DNA of 64,000 bases from Grimontia celer (GCF_900055185.1 NZ_FIZX01000001.1:2258920-2322919), one strand, 5' to 3'. Positions 9,521 to 18,318 are shown, counted from the stretch's first letter. Notes: generated from the sequence alone by a model not told the origin. Numbers and translations: made by a program.

Positions 9521-11347
9521 ATGCAAAAAACAACTCAAAAAAGAACAGGTCGAACGACCCTGTTAAATCACTATCCTGCATGGAAGTACGTGGTGCTTAT
9601 CACCACCATCATCATCATGCTGTTCAGCGCCCTGCCGTCTTGGTTTGGCGAAAGTCCGGCTATCATGATTTCCCACAAAGGGAATACGCCATCGGCTGTC
9701 GCGATCAAAAGCATCTTGGATAACAAAGATGTCGACGTGACGCGTATTGACCAACAAGGCAACAAAACCACCGTGGTGCTGGGCAATGCATCCCAACAAA
9801 ATGCGGCTAAGCAGATTTTGGCAAAACGTATGCCGGAAGATGACACCGTGACACTGGCCATGGTGCCAGCAGCACCAGCTTGGCTGCTGGAGATGGGATT
9901 CAAGCCAATCAAGCTTGGTCTAGACCTTCGCGGCGGTGTGCAATTCCTGCTGGATGTCGACATGCAGCAAGTTTTCCATGCTCATGCAACACAAGCCGCT
10001 GATGCGGTCCGCGAGCACGCGCGCGAGCTTCGCGTCCGTGGTGTGCGCGTTCAAGTTAATGGTGAAGGTGACTTAAAAATCGTTGCACCATCCAGTGCTT
10101 CTGAAGGCGAGCTGCGCCAATTCCTCCGCGAGCAATATCCGCAATGGGAAGTAAAAGGCAGCGGTGACAACACCCTGACCATGAGTTTGAAAGAAGCGGA
10201 AAAGCAAACGCTCACTAACCTAACTGTGCAACAGAACCTGCAAACCATGCGCTCTCGTATTGAGGAGCTCGGCATCACAGAAGCAGCAGTTCAACGTCAG
10301 GGCGAACACCGCATTCGCATCGAACTGCCAGGCGTTCAAGACCCAGCCGCCGCCAAAAACGTGATTGGCGCAACTGCAAGTCTTGCGTTCTATGAAGTGG
10401 TAAGTGATTACAAACCTGGCTCCATGGTAATCCCAGAGCAAAACGGTCGCCCGGTGCACGTTAACCGGAAACCGGTTCTGTCAGGTGAGCACATAGTCGA
10501 TGCGCGCGCCAGCATGGGTGAAATGGGCATGCCGGAAGTGAACATTTCGCTGGATTCGACCGGCGGTAAAAAAATGTCTGACTTCTCAGCGCAGCATATC
10601 GGCAAACCTATGGCGACCGCTTACAGCGAATATAGCCGCAATGCAGAAGGTAAAACTGAGCAAGAAACGTCCATCATCAGCGTGGCGACCATTCAGTCCC
10701 AACTGGGTAACCGTTTCCGCATTACCGGCGTTGGCACCCTGCCTGAAGCACAGGATTTAGCGCTATTGCTGCGTGCAGGCTCTCTCACTGCACCAGTAAC
10801 CATCGTTGAAGAACGCACCATTGGTCCTTCTTTAGGTGCAGAGAACATTCAAAACGGCTTTGCTGCGCTGGCAATGGGGATGGGCTTAACCCTTCTGTTT
10901 ATGGCAGTGTGGTACCGCAAGCTTGGCTGGGTGGCAAACCTCGCCCTTGTCGTCAATATGGTGATGCTACTGGGTCTGATTGCCCTGCTTCCTGGCGCAG
11001 TACTCACGCTGCCAGGTATCGCTGGACTAGTGCTTACCGTCGGTATGGCGGTAGATACCAATGTCCTGATCTTCGAACGAATAAAAGAAAAAGTCCGTGA
11101 AGGAAGAAGCCTGGCTCAATCGATTGATTTGGGTTTCAGCAGTGCGTTTGCCACTATCCTCGACTCCAACATCACCACACTTATCTCAGCTGCAACCTTG
11201 TATGCCATTGGTAATGGCCCTATCCAAGGCTTTGCTCTGACATTGGGCTTAGGTTTGTTGACCAGTATGTTTACCGGAATCTTTGCGTCACGCGCTGTGA
11301 TCAATCTGGTTTGGGGTAGAGATTCACGTCGCGGAGTGAGGGTATAA
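9521..11347 (+). CDS. secD: Protein translocase subunit SecD (second-copy type)
   Basis: A 608-residue inner-membrane protein of the SecDF complex, which uses ion flow to pull proteins across the membrane after SecYEG. A first membrane segment lies at about residues 24-43, then a large periplasmic region with the GLDLRGGVQFLLDV motif, then a C-terminal bundle of membrane helices containing GMAVDTNVLIFERIKE (Asp512), the conserved ion-path motif. The usual tgt-yajC-secD-secF neighbours are absent, and the genes lie in an accessory block, so this is probably the second Vibrionaceae set (SecDF2) rather than the housekeeping one. Vibrio species are known to carry two SecDF sets with different ion use. 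The primary set is not in this window, so paralogy is inferred. Confidence 0.88.
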   Translation: MQKTTQKRTGRTTLLNHYPAWKYVVLITTIIIMLFSALPSWFGESPAIMISHKGNTPSAVAIKSILDNKDVDVTRIDQQGNKTTVVLGNASQQNAAKQILAKRMPEDDTVTLAMVPAAPAWLLEMGFKPIKLGLDLRGGVQFLLDVDMQQVFHAHATQAADAVREHARELRVRGVRVQVNGEGDLKIVAPSSASEGELRQFLREQYPQWEVKGSGDNTLTMSLKEAEKQTLTNLTVQQNLQTMRSRIEELGITEAAVQRQGEHRIRIELPGVQDPAAAKNVIGATASLAFYEVVSDYKPGSMVIPEQNGRPVHVNRKPVLSGEHIVDARASMGEMGMPEVNISLDSTGGKKMSDFSAQHIGKPMATAYSEYSRNAEGKTEQETSIISVATIQSQLGNRFRITGVGTLPEAQDLALLLRAGSLTAPVTIVEERTIGPSLGAENIQNGFAALAMGMGLTLLFMAVWYRKLGWVANLALVVNMVMLLGLIALLPGAVLTLPGIAGLVLTVGMAVDTNVLIFERIKEKVREGRSLAQSIDLGFSSAFATILDSNITTLISAATLYAIGNGPIQGFALTLGLGLLTSMFTGIFASRAVINLVWGRDSRRGVRV

Positions 11348-11349
11348 CA

Positions 11350-12246
11350 ATGATTACGATGAAAAACGCAACAAAACTTCGCCGTATTGGCAGCCTGATT
11401 TCCTGTGTGCTCATGGTGCTTTCTATTTTTACGTTGAGCACCAAAGGCCTCAATTTCGGTCTCGATTTTACCGGCGGTATGATCAGTGAAGTTCAATTGG
11501 ACTCAACGCTAACTGCCAACCAAATTCAAGACAAACTGGAAGCTGCGCTCAAACAGCCTGTGACCGTGGTGTCAGCCGGAGAAGCTGGTGATTGGGTACT
11601 TCGTTACGCCGCACCGGAGAAATTGAGTGAACAGCCTGAGCTCAAGCCTATCCTTGAGTCTTTCTCACAAACTGTCGAGATGATTAACGTCAGTCTGGTC
11701 GGCCCACAAGTCGGTCAGGAACTGGCAGAGCAAGGTGGATTGGCTGTGCTTATTACTCTGCTGGTGATTCTGGGTTACCTGAGTTTCCGCTTCGAGTGGC
11801 GCTTGGCGTCAGGCGCACTCCTGGCACTGGTACATGATGTCGTTCTCCTGCTGGGCTTTTTCTCTATCACAGGGATGGAGTTCAATCTGACAGTATTGGC
11901 AGCACTCTTGGCCGTGCTGGGTTACTCGCTGAATGACTCCATCATTATCTCTGACCGGATCAGGGAACTGCTGAAAGCGAACGTGACCTTGCCAATCGCA
12001 GAGCTCAACAACCGCGCGATTGCTTCTACTATGTCCCGCACTCTCATCACCTCAGGAACCACACTGATTTCTGTTGGATCACTGTGGCTGTTGGGAGGAG
12101 AGCCGCTATATGGTTTCTCCATCACTATGTTTATCGGTATTGTCGCCGGCACCTGGTCAACCATGACGGTCGCGACCATTATTCCGGAAATGACGAATCT
12201 GCGTCCTGAACATTACATGCCAACACCTGTGTCTGACGCACCATAA
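11350..12246 (+). CDS. secF: Protein translocase subunit SecF (second-copy type)
   Basis: A 298-residue partner of SecD that begins 2 bp after the secD stop, so the two are translationally coupled; GGAGTGAGGG provides the ribosome site. It has an N-terminal membrane segment, the GLDFTGGMI motif of the periplasmic domain near residue 41, and a five-helix C-terminal bundle with VLGYSLNDSIIISDRIREL (Asp196 in the conserved ion-path position). Length is near the family norm (about 315). A terminator follows at once, so the operon ends here, and a MITE-like element lies just beyond it. Confidence 0.9.
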   Translation: MITMKNATKLRRIGSLISCVLMVLSIFTLSTKGLNFGLDFTGGMISEVQLDSTLTANQIQDKLEAALKQPVTVVSAGEAGDWVLRYAAPEKLSEQPELKPILESFSQTVEMINVSLVGPQVGQELAEQGGLAVLITLLVILGYLSFRFEWRLASGALLALVHDVVLLLGFFSITGMEFNLTVLAALLAVLGYSLNDSIIISDRIRELLKANVTLPIAELNNRAIASTMSRTLITSGTTLISVGSLWLLGGEPLYGFSITMFIGIVAGTWSTMTVATIIPEMTNLRPEHYMPTPVSDAP

Positions 12247-12259
12247 AGCCTTAAATTCC

Positions 12260-12282
12260 AAGCCCGCTTCTGCGGGCTTTTT
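12260..12282 (+). terminator. Rho-independent terminator of the secDF operon
   Basis: AAGCCCGC/GCGGGCTT stem with a TTCT loop and a T run, 14 bp after the secF stop and 12 bp before the MITE-like element. Confidence 0.85.
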
Positions 12283-12293
12283 ATTTTCAGCCG

Positions 12294-12563
12294 CTAGGGG
12301 CTGTTGATCTTTGGTGGTTAAGTTTTGTTCTCGCTATAAGCGTTTTAGGCGCGGCGAGGTGTGTGCCGCCTAGTCATTCTAAGCAAATACACCTCAACAA
12401 AGCATAAAACGCTTAGAGCAGAACCCTTCGGGCAGCGTTTGTGGGGAATTTCTGCTGCGTTATCAGCGTCTCATGTAGGCTAGCTACACATCGAAGCTTC
12501 TGCCTTGCATAAAATCCCCACAAACTGCTGCAAAAATCATCACCAAAGGTCAACAGCCCCTAG
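12294..12563. mobile_element. MITE-like element with 23-bp terminal inverted repeats
   Basis: A 270-bp noncoding block bounded by CTAGGGGCTGTTGATCTTTGGTG (12294-12316) and its reverse complement (12541-12563), matching at 22 of 23 bases. If the element proper starts at GGGGCTG, the outer CTAG on each side is a possible 4-bp target duplication, compatible with the YTAR targets of IS5-group elements. Two inner inverted repeats are visible: GCGTTTTAG...AAAACGC in the left half and GTTTGTGGGGA...TCCCCACAAAC in the right half. No transposase is encoded. It separates the secDF operon from the scs genes. With the terminator before it and about 130 bp of featureless sequence after it, this accounts for the gene-free stretch 12247-12694. 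Confidence 0.75.
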
Positions 12564-12694
12564 ATTTAGGTCTTTTTAGGAAAATCCAGTGAACTCTGAT
12601 TTGGTTTGCTCACTCAAAGAATGGCAGCACAACTTGCAATCGAGCTTGAAGCTCAACAGAATGCTTTCAGAAATCAGGAGACATGTTTTAGGCA

Positions 12695-13063
12695 ATGCAG
12701 ACAAAATCGGCAAAACTTCGTGCGCAGTGGGCGCTCACCTTTATCTGGTGGGTCGTGTTCGTGTGCCTGTCGCAAAATGCCGGGTTGTTTAACGTATGCC
12801 CACAGAAAAATCTCAATGCCTCAGAGCTTTCACAAGAAATCACACAGATAAAAGACAGTGCCGCTGCCGGTGATTGCGAGTTAACAGAACAACTTTTGTC
12901 CTCATCCAAAATTGGCTGGGAAGATATCACGCTGTCACTGTTTGTTTGGGTCTTGCTGTTCGTTGGCTTTCTGCCGTTAATACGTATAAAAACCGACGCT
13001 CAAACGGAGCCGATACACTCCCCCTACCGTTTACATCTAAAACTCTGCGTATTCCGAGAATAA
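12695..13063 (+). CDS. Small two-helix membrane protein preceding scsB (122 aa)
   Basis: A small protein with two predicted membrane segments (about residues 11-30, WALTFIWWVVFVCLSQNAG, and 75-97, ITLSLFVWVLLFVGFLPLI) and a loop with two cysteines (NVCPQ and GDCEL) that could pair in the periplasm. The start ATG follows TTTTAGGCA; an in-frame ATG 12 bases upstream runs straight into TAG. It lies 48 bp before scsB. The first gene of the scs operon (scsA) in enterobacteria is also a short protein in this place, so this may be its counterpart by position. I see no sequence match I can vouch for. It is probably co-transcribed with scsBDC. Confidence 0.55.
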   Translation: MQTKSAKLRAQWALTFIWWVVFVCLSQNAGLFNVCPQKNLNASELSQEITQIKDSAAAGDCELTEQLLSSSKIGWEDITLSLFVWVLLFVGFLPLIRIKTDAQTEPIHSPYRLHLKLCVFRE

Positions 13064-13111
13064 GCCAATCGACTTTCACCCAGTTTCGATTGAATTATTT
13101 TAGGAATGGTA

Positions 13112-15217
13112 ATGAAAAACACTTCAAGATTTTTTAAACAAGCACAATGGCTGATTGGCATTTTGTTGCTTGTTCTGTGGGCAATGGTTCCCGCACACGC
13201 CCAGACACCGGATACCGGATGGCTGACAAACCCTGCTCATCCACCGGTCAAAGCCCGCGTTGCGCTGACTGGCAATGTCAATGAATCAACCAACGCCGTT
13301 GAAGGCTTTATGGAAATTAACCTCTCCGGTGACTGGAAAACCTACTGGCGCTCCCCCGGAGAAGGCGGCATTGCGCCAAGTCTAAATTGGCAAGCATCAG
13401 ACAACGTCAAAGATGTGGACTGGCAATGGCCAGCTCCACAACGCTTCGATTTGTTAGGTATTGATACGCTGGGCTACACAGGCGATATCATTTTTCCCAT
13501 CACGCTATACGTTGATGACATCAACAAACCAGCAAACTTTGCAGGTACGTTAACGGTCTCTTCCTGTACCACAGTGTGTGTGCTCACCGACTACGAGTTT
13601 GAACTGGCATTTACACCAGACAATCTAAAACCCAACGCAAAGTTGCTGCACACGCATGCGCAGGCCGCTAGCCAAGTCCCTAAAGCATCACCTCAACTGA
13701 AAAATATCAGCGCGGTATGGGATGATACAAAACAGCAACTGCAAGTTTCCGCAAATAAAGCTGTCGATTGGCAATCACCCGACATCATTGTTGATGGCAG
13801 TTCAGACGCACTAACCGATGTGGCTTTTTCTGTGCCGACAATTTCAGTGAATGGCGAGACCATCACCGCTACCTACTCCGCCAGCAGTTGGATGGGAAAA
13901 CCTGCGCTGGCAGATGAAGCGATAAAGCTCACCTTTATTGATAAGGATTTTCTGGCTGAGCAGGAAATCTCGGCAAAGGCGGGAACCATTGTTGAGTCAG
14001 TACCCGACTTTTCCTTTGCGTCTGCCATTGCCTTCGCGCTGCTAGGCGGGCTTATTCTTAATATCATGCCTTGTGTGTTGCCGGTGCTTGGCCTAAAAAT
14101 GAGCACCGTGATTACCGCTCAGGGTCTGGAGAAAGTACAAATACGGAAACAATTTCTTGCCTCAGCTGCGGGTATCTTGTTTTCATTTTGGCTACTCGCT
14201 GCCTTCCTGCTCACCCTCAAACTCACTGGTAACGCGATCGGTTGGGGCATTCAATTCCAAAGCCCGATGTTTATCGGTGTGATGGTGGCGATTACGACGC
14301 TGTTTGCTGCCAACATGTTGGGATTATTCGAGATCAGGCTGCCCTCTTCGGCGAATACCTGGTTGGCAGCCCGTGGCGATAACTCCTATGTAGGGCACTT
14401 TACCCAGGGTATGTTTGCTACATTACTTGCTACCCCATGCTCTGCACCGTTTCTTGGTACCGCGGTTGCGTTTGCTCTAACCGCATCAACACCAACCCTG
14501 TTTGCGATTTTCTCCGCGCTAGCTGTCGGTATGGCGCTGCCTTGGTTGCTCGTTGCCGCAATGCCTTCCCTAGCAACGAAATTGCCAAAGCCAGGCGCAT
14601 GGATGAACCGAGTGAAGTGGTTATTTGGCTTTATGATGCTTGCAACCAGCGTCTGGCTACTGACATTGCTGGCCAATCATTTATCGCTGCTTTGGCTTAT
14701 CATCCTGAGCTTTATCGTCATTGCCTTTTTCATCACCAGAACCCACAAAGTTCACGGTAAGAAAACAGCAGTAATCGTCAGTGGCGTGGGCATTTTGCTG
14801 ACGGCTGTAACGCTGGTAATTGCAAGCCTTACAGCCTCTAAATGGGTGACGCCTCTGCCACCTGATTTAGCGTGGCAAAAGCTCGATGAATCGCGGATAG
14901 CGCAAGAAGTGAATGCAGGAAACACCGTGTTTGTGGATGTCACTGCAGATTGGTGTATCACCTGTAAAGCGAACAAAATCGGTGTTTTACTGCAAGAGCC
15001 CGTCTACTCCAGACTTCAGGCGGAAGATATGGTGACATTCCAGGGTGATTGGACTTCTCCCAACGGTTATGTGACCGACTATCTGCGTAAATACGGCCGC
15101 TATGGTGTGCCTTTTAATATTGTTTATGGCCCAGCAGCACCAGAAGGCATCCCGCTTCCTGTCGTGCTGTCGAGTGAAGATGTCATTCGTGCCATCAATC
15201 ATGCTAAAGGAGGTTGA
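13112..15217 (+). CDS. scsB: DsbD-like thiol:disulfide interchange protein ScsB
   Basis: A 701-residue membrane protein that carries electrons from cytoplasmic thioredoxin to periplasmic partners such as ScsC. Signal peptide to about PAHA at residue 30. The periplasmic N-terminal domain has CTTVC (Cys152, Cys156). The membrane core carries NIMPCVLPVLG and LLATPCSAPFLG, the paired cysteines of the DsbD/CcdA core. The C-terminal thioredoxin domain has WCITC (Cys615, Cys618). The long N-terminal domain distinguishes ScsB from DsbD. Start chosen at the second ATG (13112) because AGGA is too close to the first (13106). It is followed 4 bp later by scsD. In Salmonella, scs genes suppress copper sensitivity. 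Confidence 0.88.
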   Translation: MKNTSRFFKQAQWLIGILLLVLWAMVPAHAQTPDTGWLTNPAHPPVKARVALTGNVNESTNAVEGFMEINLSGDWKTYWRSPGEGGIAPSLNWQASDNVKDVDWQWPAPQRFDLLGIDTLGYTGDIIFPITLYVDDINKPANFAGTLTVSSCTTVCVLTDYEFELAFTPDNLKPNAKLLHTHAQAASQVPKASPQLKNISAVWDDTKQQLQVSANKAVDWQSPDIIVDGSSDALTDVAFSVPTISVNGETITATYSASSWMGKPALADEAIKLTFIDKDFLAEQEISAKAGTIVESVPDFSFASAIAFALLGGLILNIMPCVLPVLGLKMSTVITAQGLEKVQIRKQFLASAAGILFSFWLLAAFLLTLKLTGNAIGWGIQFQSPMFIGVMVAITTLFAANMLGLFEIRLPSSANTWLAARGDNSYVGHFTQGMFATLLATPCSAPFLGTAVAFALTASTPTLFAIFSALAVGMALPWLLVAAMPSLATKLPKPGAWMNRVKWLFGFMMLATSVWLLTLLANHLSLLWLIILSFIVIAFFITRTHKVHGKKTAVIVSGVGILLTAVTLVIASLTASKWVTPLPPDLAWQKLDESRIAQEVNAGNTVFVDVTADWCITCKANKIGVLLQEPVYSRLQAEDMVTFQGDWTSPNGYVTDYLRKYGRYGVPFNIVYGPAAPEGIPLPVVLSSEDVIRAINHAKGG

Positions 15218-15221
15218 AACC

Positions 15222-15743
15222 ATGGACACTCCAAAAGACAAGAGTAAATGGAAACAGCCCGGATTCTGGATAAAGGAAATCCTGACACTGGTGATCTTGT
15301 TTTCCGTTGTTTCATTCGCTGTGGATCTTTGGCGCAGTCAGGACATGCCGAACGAGCAGTTGCCAAATGCTGCCTTACAGGATCTTTCAGGTGAAACCAT
15401 AGATTTGGTCGCGCTAAGTGAAGACAAGCCCGTGGTTTTGTACTTTTGGGCCACATGGTGTGGCGCATGCAAATTTGTGACGCCAACCGTGGATTGGTTA
15501 GCGGAAGATCATGAGGTCGTCTCTGTTGCGATCACTTCAGGCTCAAATGATCGTGTTTCCGCCTACCTTCAACATCACGACCTCAAATTCGCCACCATCA
15601 ATGATGAGCGAGGATCTTTGTCCGGTATGTGGGGCGTGCGCGCGACACCAACCATAGTGATTGTTAAAGACGGCAAAATCACATCTATTACCACCGGCAT
15701 CACCACACCACCCGGTTTATTGGCTCGCCTTTGGTTTGCCTAA
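15222..15743 (+). CDS. scsD: Membrane-anchored thioredoxin-like protein ScsD (TlpA family)
   Basis: A 173-residue protein with one N-terminal membrane anchor (about residues 17-36) and a periplasmic thioredoxin fold whose active site is WCGAC (Cys80, Cys83), followed later by the cis-proline context RATPTIVIV. It matches ScsD/TlpA-type proteins that pass reducing equivalents from a DsbD-like protein to substrates. The ATG at 15222 has AAAGGAGG before it and starts 4 bp after the scsB stop, so the genes are tightly coupled. Which periplasmic substrate it serves cannot be read from sequence. Confidence 0.85.
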   Translation: MDTPKDKSKWKQPGFWIKEILTLVILFSVVSFAVDLWRSQDMPNEQLPNAALQDLSGETIDLVALSEDKPVVLYFWATWCGACKFVTPTVDWLAEDHEVVSVAITSGSNDRVSAYLQHHDLKFATINDERGSLSGMWGVRATPTIVIVKDGKITSITTGITTPPGLLARLWFA

Positions 15744-15766
15744 CGCATTCGAGATTTGGATACATC

Positions 15767-16504
15767 ATGAAAAATACAATGACTTCCCTGCTTGCACTGA
15801 TTTTTTTAGTGCTCTCTGCGCAGGCTTTCGCTGAAAAAAACACCCTGACCATGGACCAGGAAAACAAGCTTTCCGACATTGTCACCATGCTTGAAAACCA
15901 CCCTGCGCTTATTCCAGGGCTTCACCAAAGCTTGTCCGCATATCTGTCTCAACAGCAGCAGTTTGATGCGGTTTTAAAGGAAAACCACGCCTACCTCTAT
16001 GACAATCCCGCACATCCACAGTTTGGCGGCAAAGACGCAGAGCTGGTGATCATCAATTTTACCGATTACAGCTGTCCTTTCTGTAAAAAGCTGGATCCCG
16101 TGCTCCACGAAATTGCCAAGAATAATCCGGCAGTCAGAGTCGTCAACATTCTGGTTCCCTTGAAAGAAATGCATGGCTTACTGCCCGACGTCAATTCGGC
16201 AACTCTCGCGATCAACGTTTGGAACCACGATAGAGACAACTATCTGGATGTTCACCAGTTGCTATTGAAGAAGCCAAGCGCACACGACCTGCGCTCGGTG
16301 AAACGCGTAGCGAAGGAAACAGGTACTGATAGGTTTGCAGAAAACGATGCTCAAACAGGTGAAATGCTGGAAAAAAACTATCAGCTTTTCAGTCAGCTTG
16401 GACTTCGCGGCACACCCGCTATGATCATCGGCGATCAAGTCGTTCCGGGCTATCTGCCTGAAGATAAACTGCAGGCGATCATCAACCAACATCTGGAAAA
16501 TTAA
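15767..16504 (+). CDS. scsC: Periplasmic DsbA-like thiol protein ScsC
   Basis: A 245-residue DsbA-family protein with a signal peptide cleaved after AFA (residue 22), an N-terminal helical region (about 25-75) like the trimerisation segment of ScsC, and a thioredoxin fold with CPFC (Cys103, Cys106). The cis-proline loop is GLRGTPAMIIGDQVVPGYLP. In characterised species ScsC works with ScsB as a reductase or isomerase and helps with copper stress. The gene lies 23 bp after scsD and ends the operon. The order B-D-C differs from the B-C-D order I recall for Salmonella. Confidence 0.85.
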   Translation: MKNTMTSLLALIFLVLSAQAFAEKNTLTMDQENKLSDIVTMLENHPALIPGLHQSLSAYLSQQQQFDAVLKENHAYLYDNPAHPQFGGKDAELVIINFTDYSCPFCKKLDPVLHEIAKNNPAVRVVNILVPLKEMHGLLPDVNSATLAINVWNHDRDNYLDVHQLLLKKPSAHDLRSVKRVAKETGTDRFAENDAQTGEMLEKNYQLFSQLGLRGTPAMIIGDQVVPGYLPEDKLQAIINQHLEN

Positions 16505-16580
16505 ACGCCTCTGAGAAATACCTCTCAAACAAAAGTGCCTGGCTCTCGATTAGTGATATGTATTCCTGATCAAGCTGGGC

Positions 16581-16618
16581 ATTTTTCATATCTATGAAAA
16601 ATCGAAAAACCTTTTTCG
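16581..16618. repeat. Two tandem palindromes between scsC and the LPMO gene
   Basis: ATTTTTCAT-atct-ATGAAAAAT (16581-16602) is followed with no gap by CGAAAAA-cc-TTTTTCG (16603-16618). Both are perfect. They could be a terminator for scs, or an operator for the LPMO gene that starts 112 bp later. Confidence 0.45.
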
Positions 16619-16729
16619 AGCCACCTTTAATTTGTAGAAACCGACAAAATCCCGCCGCCTAATTTTCAATCAAATCAGTGTGTAATAACAAAAAAGCAAC
16701 AAAAACAACCAACACTGAGAGGAAACAAC

Positions 16730-18292
16730 ATGTTACGTACTCGACTACTCCCTTTGGTGGCAGTGGTATCGGCGACAATACCTCAACTCGCCTTTGCACA
16801 CGGCTATATGGACTACCCACCTGCACGTCAGGAAATTTGTGACAGTGACGGTGGCTACTGGGAATCAACGGATGGCTCAACTATCCCGAACGCCGCTTGT
16901 CGCGCTGCTTTTAAAGAGTCTGGCTGGTATCCATTTGTGCAAAAGCCGGAGTTTGCCAAACTCGTTTCTGATTTCACCAATCAAGCAGCTGTAGAAGCGG
17001 GCGTACCAGATGGCGCGCTGTGTTCTGCGGGTGACCCGAAAAAAGCCGGTATCGACATTCCTTCTTCTGAATGGCAAGCCACACCGATTGACCCAAGCTT
17101 GAACGGTAAACTGACTCTGCTATACCGTGCATCAACGCCCCACAACCCAAGCTTCTGGAAGTTCTACCTCTCAAATGCCGCCTACAACTCGGCAACTGAT
17201 GCATTGAAATGGTCAGATCTGGATTTGATCGCTGAGTTTGGCAATGTACCCGTTGTGGTAATCAACGAGAAAAAGTACTACCAAATGACTATTACCCTGC
17301 CAACCGACCGCACTGGCAACGCAGTGCTTTATTCACGCTGGCAGCGCGATGACCCAGCAGGCGAAGGCTTCTACAACTGTTCAGACGTCAGCTTTGGTGG
17401 CGACATCGTTGTTCCAACATGGCAAAGCCTTGGTGCAGCAGTTAAAGCAACTGACAACGCCAATAGTGGAGACACCGTCTGGTTCCGTGTTTTCGATGGA
17501 AGTGGGACAGAAACCGTGTTCGAAAAGCTCGCTATTGACGTGACCAACCAAGACGAAGCGGTTTGGGCAGCTCAGTTAGCAGATATCATCAATAATGGTT
17601 CGACCGGTGTTCGCCTCGGTAAACTCTCACAAGACGGTTTGGTGTCTTGGGACAACGCCGATCTTTACGGCAATCTGGTTTACGTGAAAGACCAAAGCGC
17701 TACCTTCCAGCTCGATATCAAACGGGAAGTCTTGAACAACGCGCCAGTTCTCAACGTTCCACTAACGGTGAATGTAGAAAGCGGTCAATCGACTCAAATT
17801 GCTGTTTCAGCAACAGATGCTGACAACGATGCACTGACATTTAGTGCCAGCCAAGGCACTGTGACAGTCACAGGCAATGATGCAACCATCGGTTACATTG
17901 CGCCAGCAACCACTACCGACCTCAACGATACGATTACTGTGACAGTCACTGACGGCACAGCGAGTTCTCAGGCTGTGATCAGTGTAAACGTTAAAGGCAG
18001 CGGTGGTACGGGCGGTGAAACAAACTGGGATGCTAATTCAACCTATCTGGCTGGCGATAAAGTGACACACTTTGGCGTGACGTACACGGCACAGTGGTGG
18101 AACAAAGGTGAGGAGCCGGGAACGTCTTCTGCGTGGGTCGCGGACAAAGGTGCTGGTGACCAAGCCTGGAGCAAAGATATTGCCTACAGCAGCGGCGATA
18201 CTGTGGTTTATGAAACGAAAACCTACAAAGCCAAATGGTGGACCAAAGGCGATCTACCAAAGAATGGCGGGCCTTGGACGGAAGTGAAGTAA
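16730..18292 (+). CDS. AA10 lytic polysaccharide monooxygenase with two CBM5/12 chitin-binding domains
   Basis: A 520-residue secreted copper enzyme that cleaves crystalline polysaccharide, most likely chitin, by oxidation. After cleavage at FA|HGYMDYPPAR the mature protein starts with His24, one arm of the copper histidine brace; His138 in STPHNPSFW is the second, and Phe222 in YNCSDVSFGG is near the axial site. Then comes an Ig/cadherin-like domain (about 335-420, APVLNVPLTVNVESG), a GGTGGE linker, and two CBM5/12 repeats (about 427-472 and 475-518), each with a Trp-Trp pair (AQWWNKGEEPG, AKWWTKGDLPK). The ribosome site GAGAGGAAACAAC fits the ATG. This is not GbpA, whose mature start differs. 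A terminator follows. Confidence 0.9.
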   Translation: MLRTRLLPLVAVVSATIPQLAFAHGYMDYPPARQEICDSDGGYWESTDGSTIPNAACRAAFKESGWYPFVQKPEFAKLVSDFTNQAAVEAGVPDGALCSAGDPKKAGIDIPSSEWQATPIDPSLNGKLTLLYRASTPHNPSFWKFYLSNAAYNSATDALKWSDLDLIAEFGNVPVVVINEKKYYQMTITLPTDRTGNAVLYSRWQRDDPAGEGFYNCSDVSFGGDIVVPTWQSLGAAVKATDNANSGDTVWFRVFDGSGTETVFEKLAIDVTNQDEAVWAAQLADIINNGSTGVRLGKLSQDGLVSWDNADLYGNLVYVKDQSATFQLDIKREVLNNAPVLNVPLTVNVESGQSTQIAVSATDADNDALTFSASQGTVTVTGNDATIGYIAPATTTDLNDTITVTVTDGTASSQAVISVNVKGSGGTGGETNWDANSTYLAGDKVTHFGVTYTAQWWNKGEEPGTSSAWVADKGAGDQAWSKDIAYSSGDTVVYETKTYKAKWWTKGDLPKNGGPWTEVK

Positions 18293-18318
18293 CACACGCT
18301 ACCAATGTAGCTGATATA

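Noticed and set aside
9505..9723. A frame with a run of six histidines inside secD
   Set aside because: It is a frame shift over the codons of the first SecD membrane segment (repeated ATC/ACC); it lies wholly within secD and has no ribosome site.
12589..12792. 67-codon frame upstream of and overlapping the 122-aa gene
   Set aside because: No ribosome site before its GTG start, and composition is like noncoding DNA after the MITE-like element.
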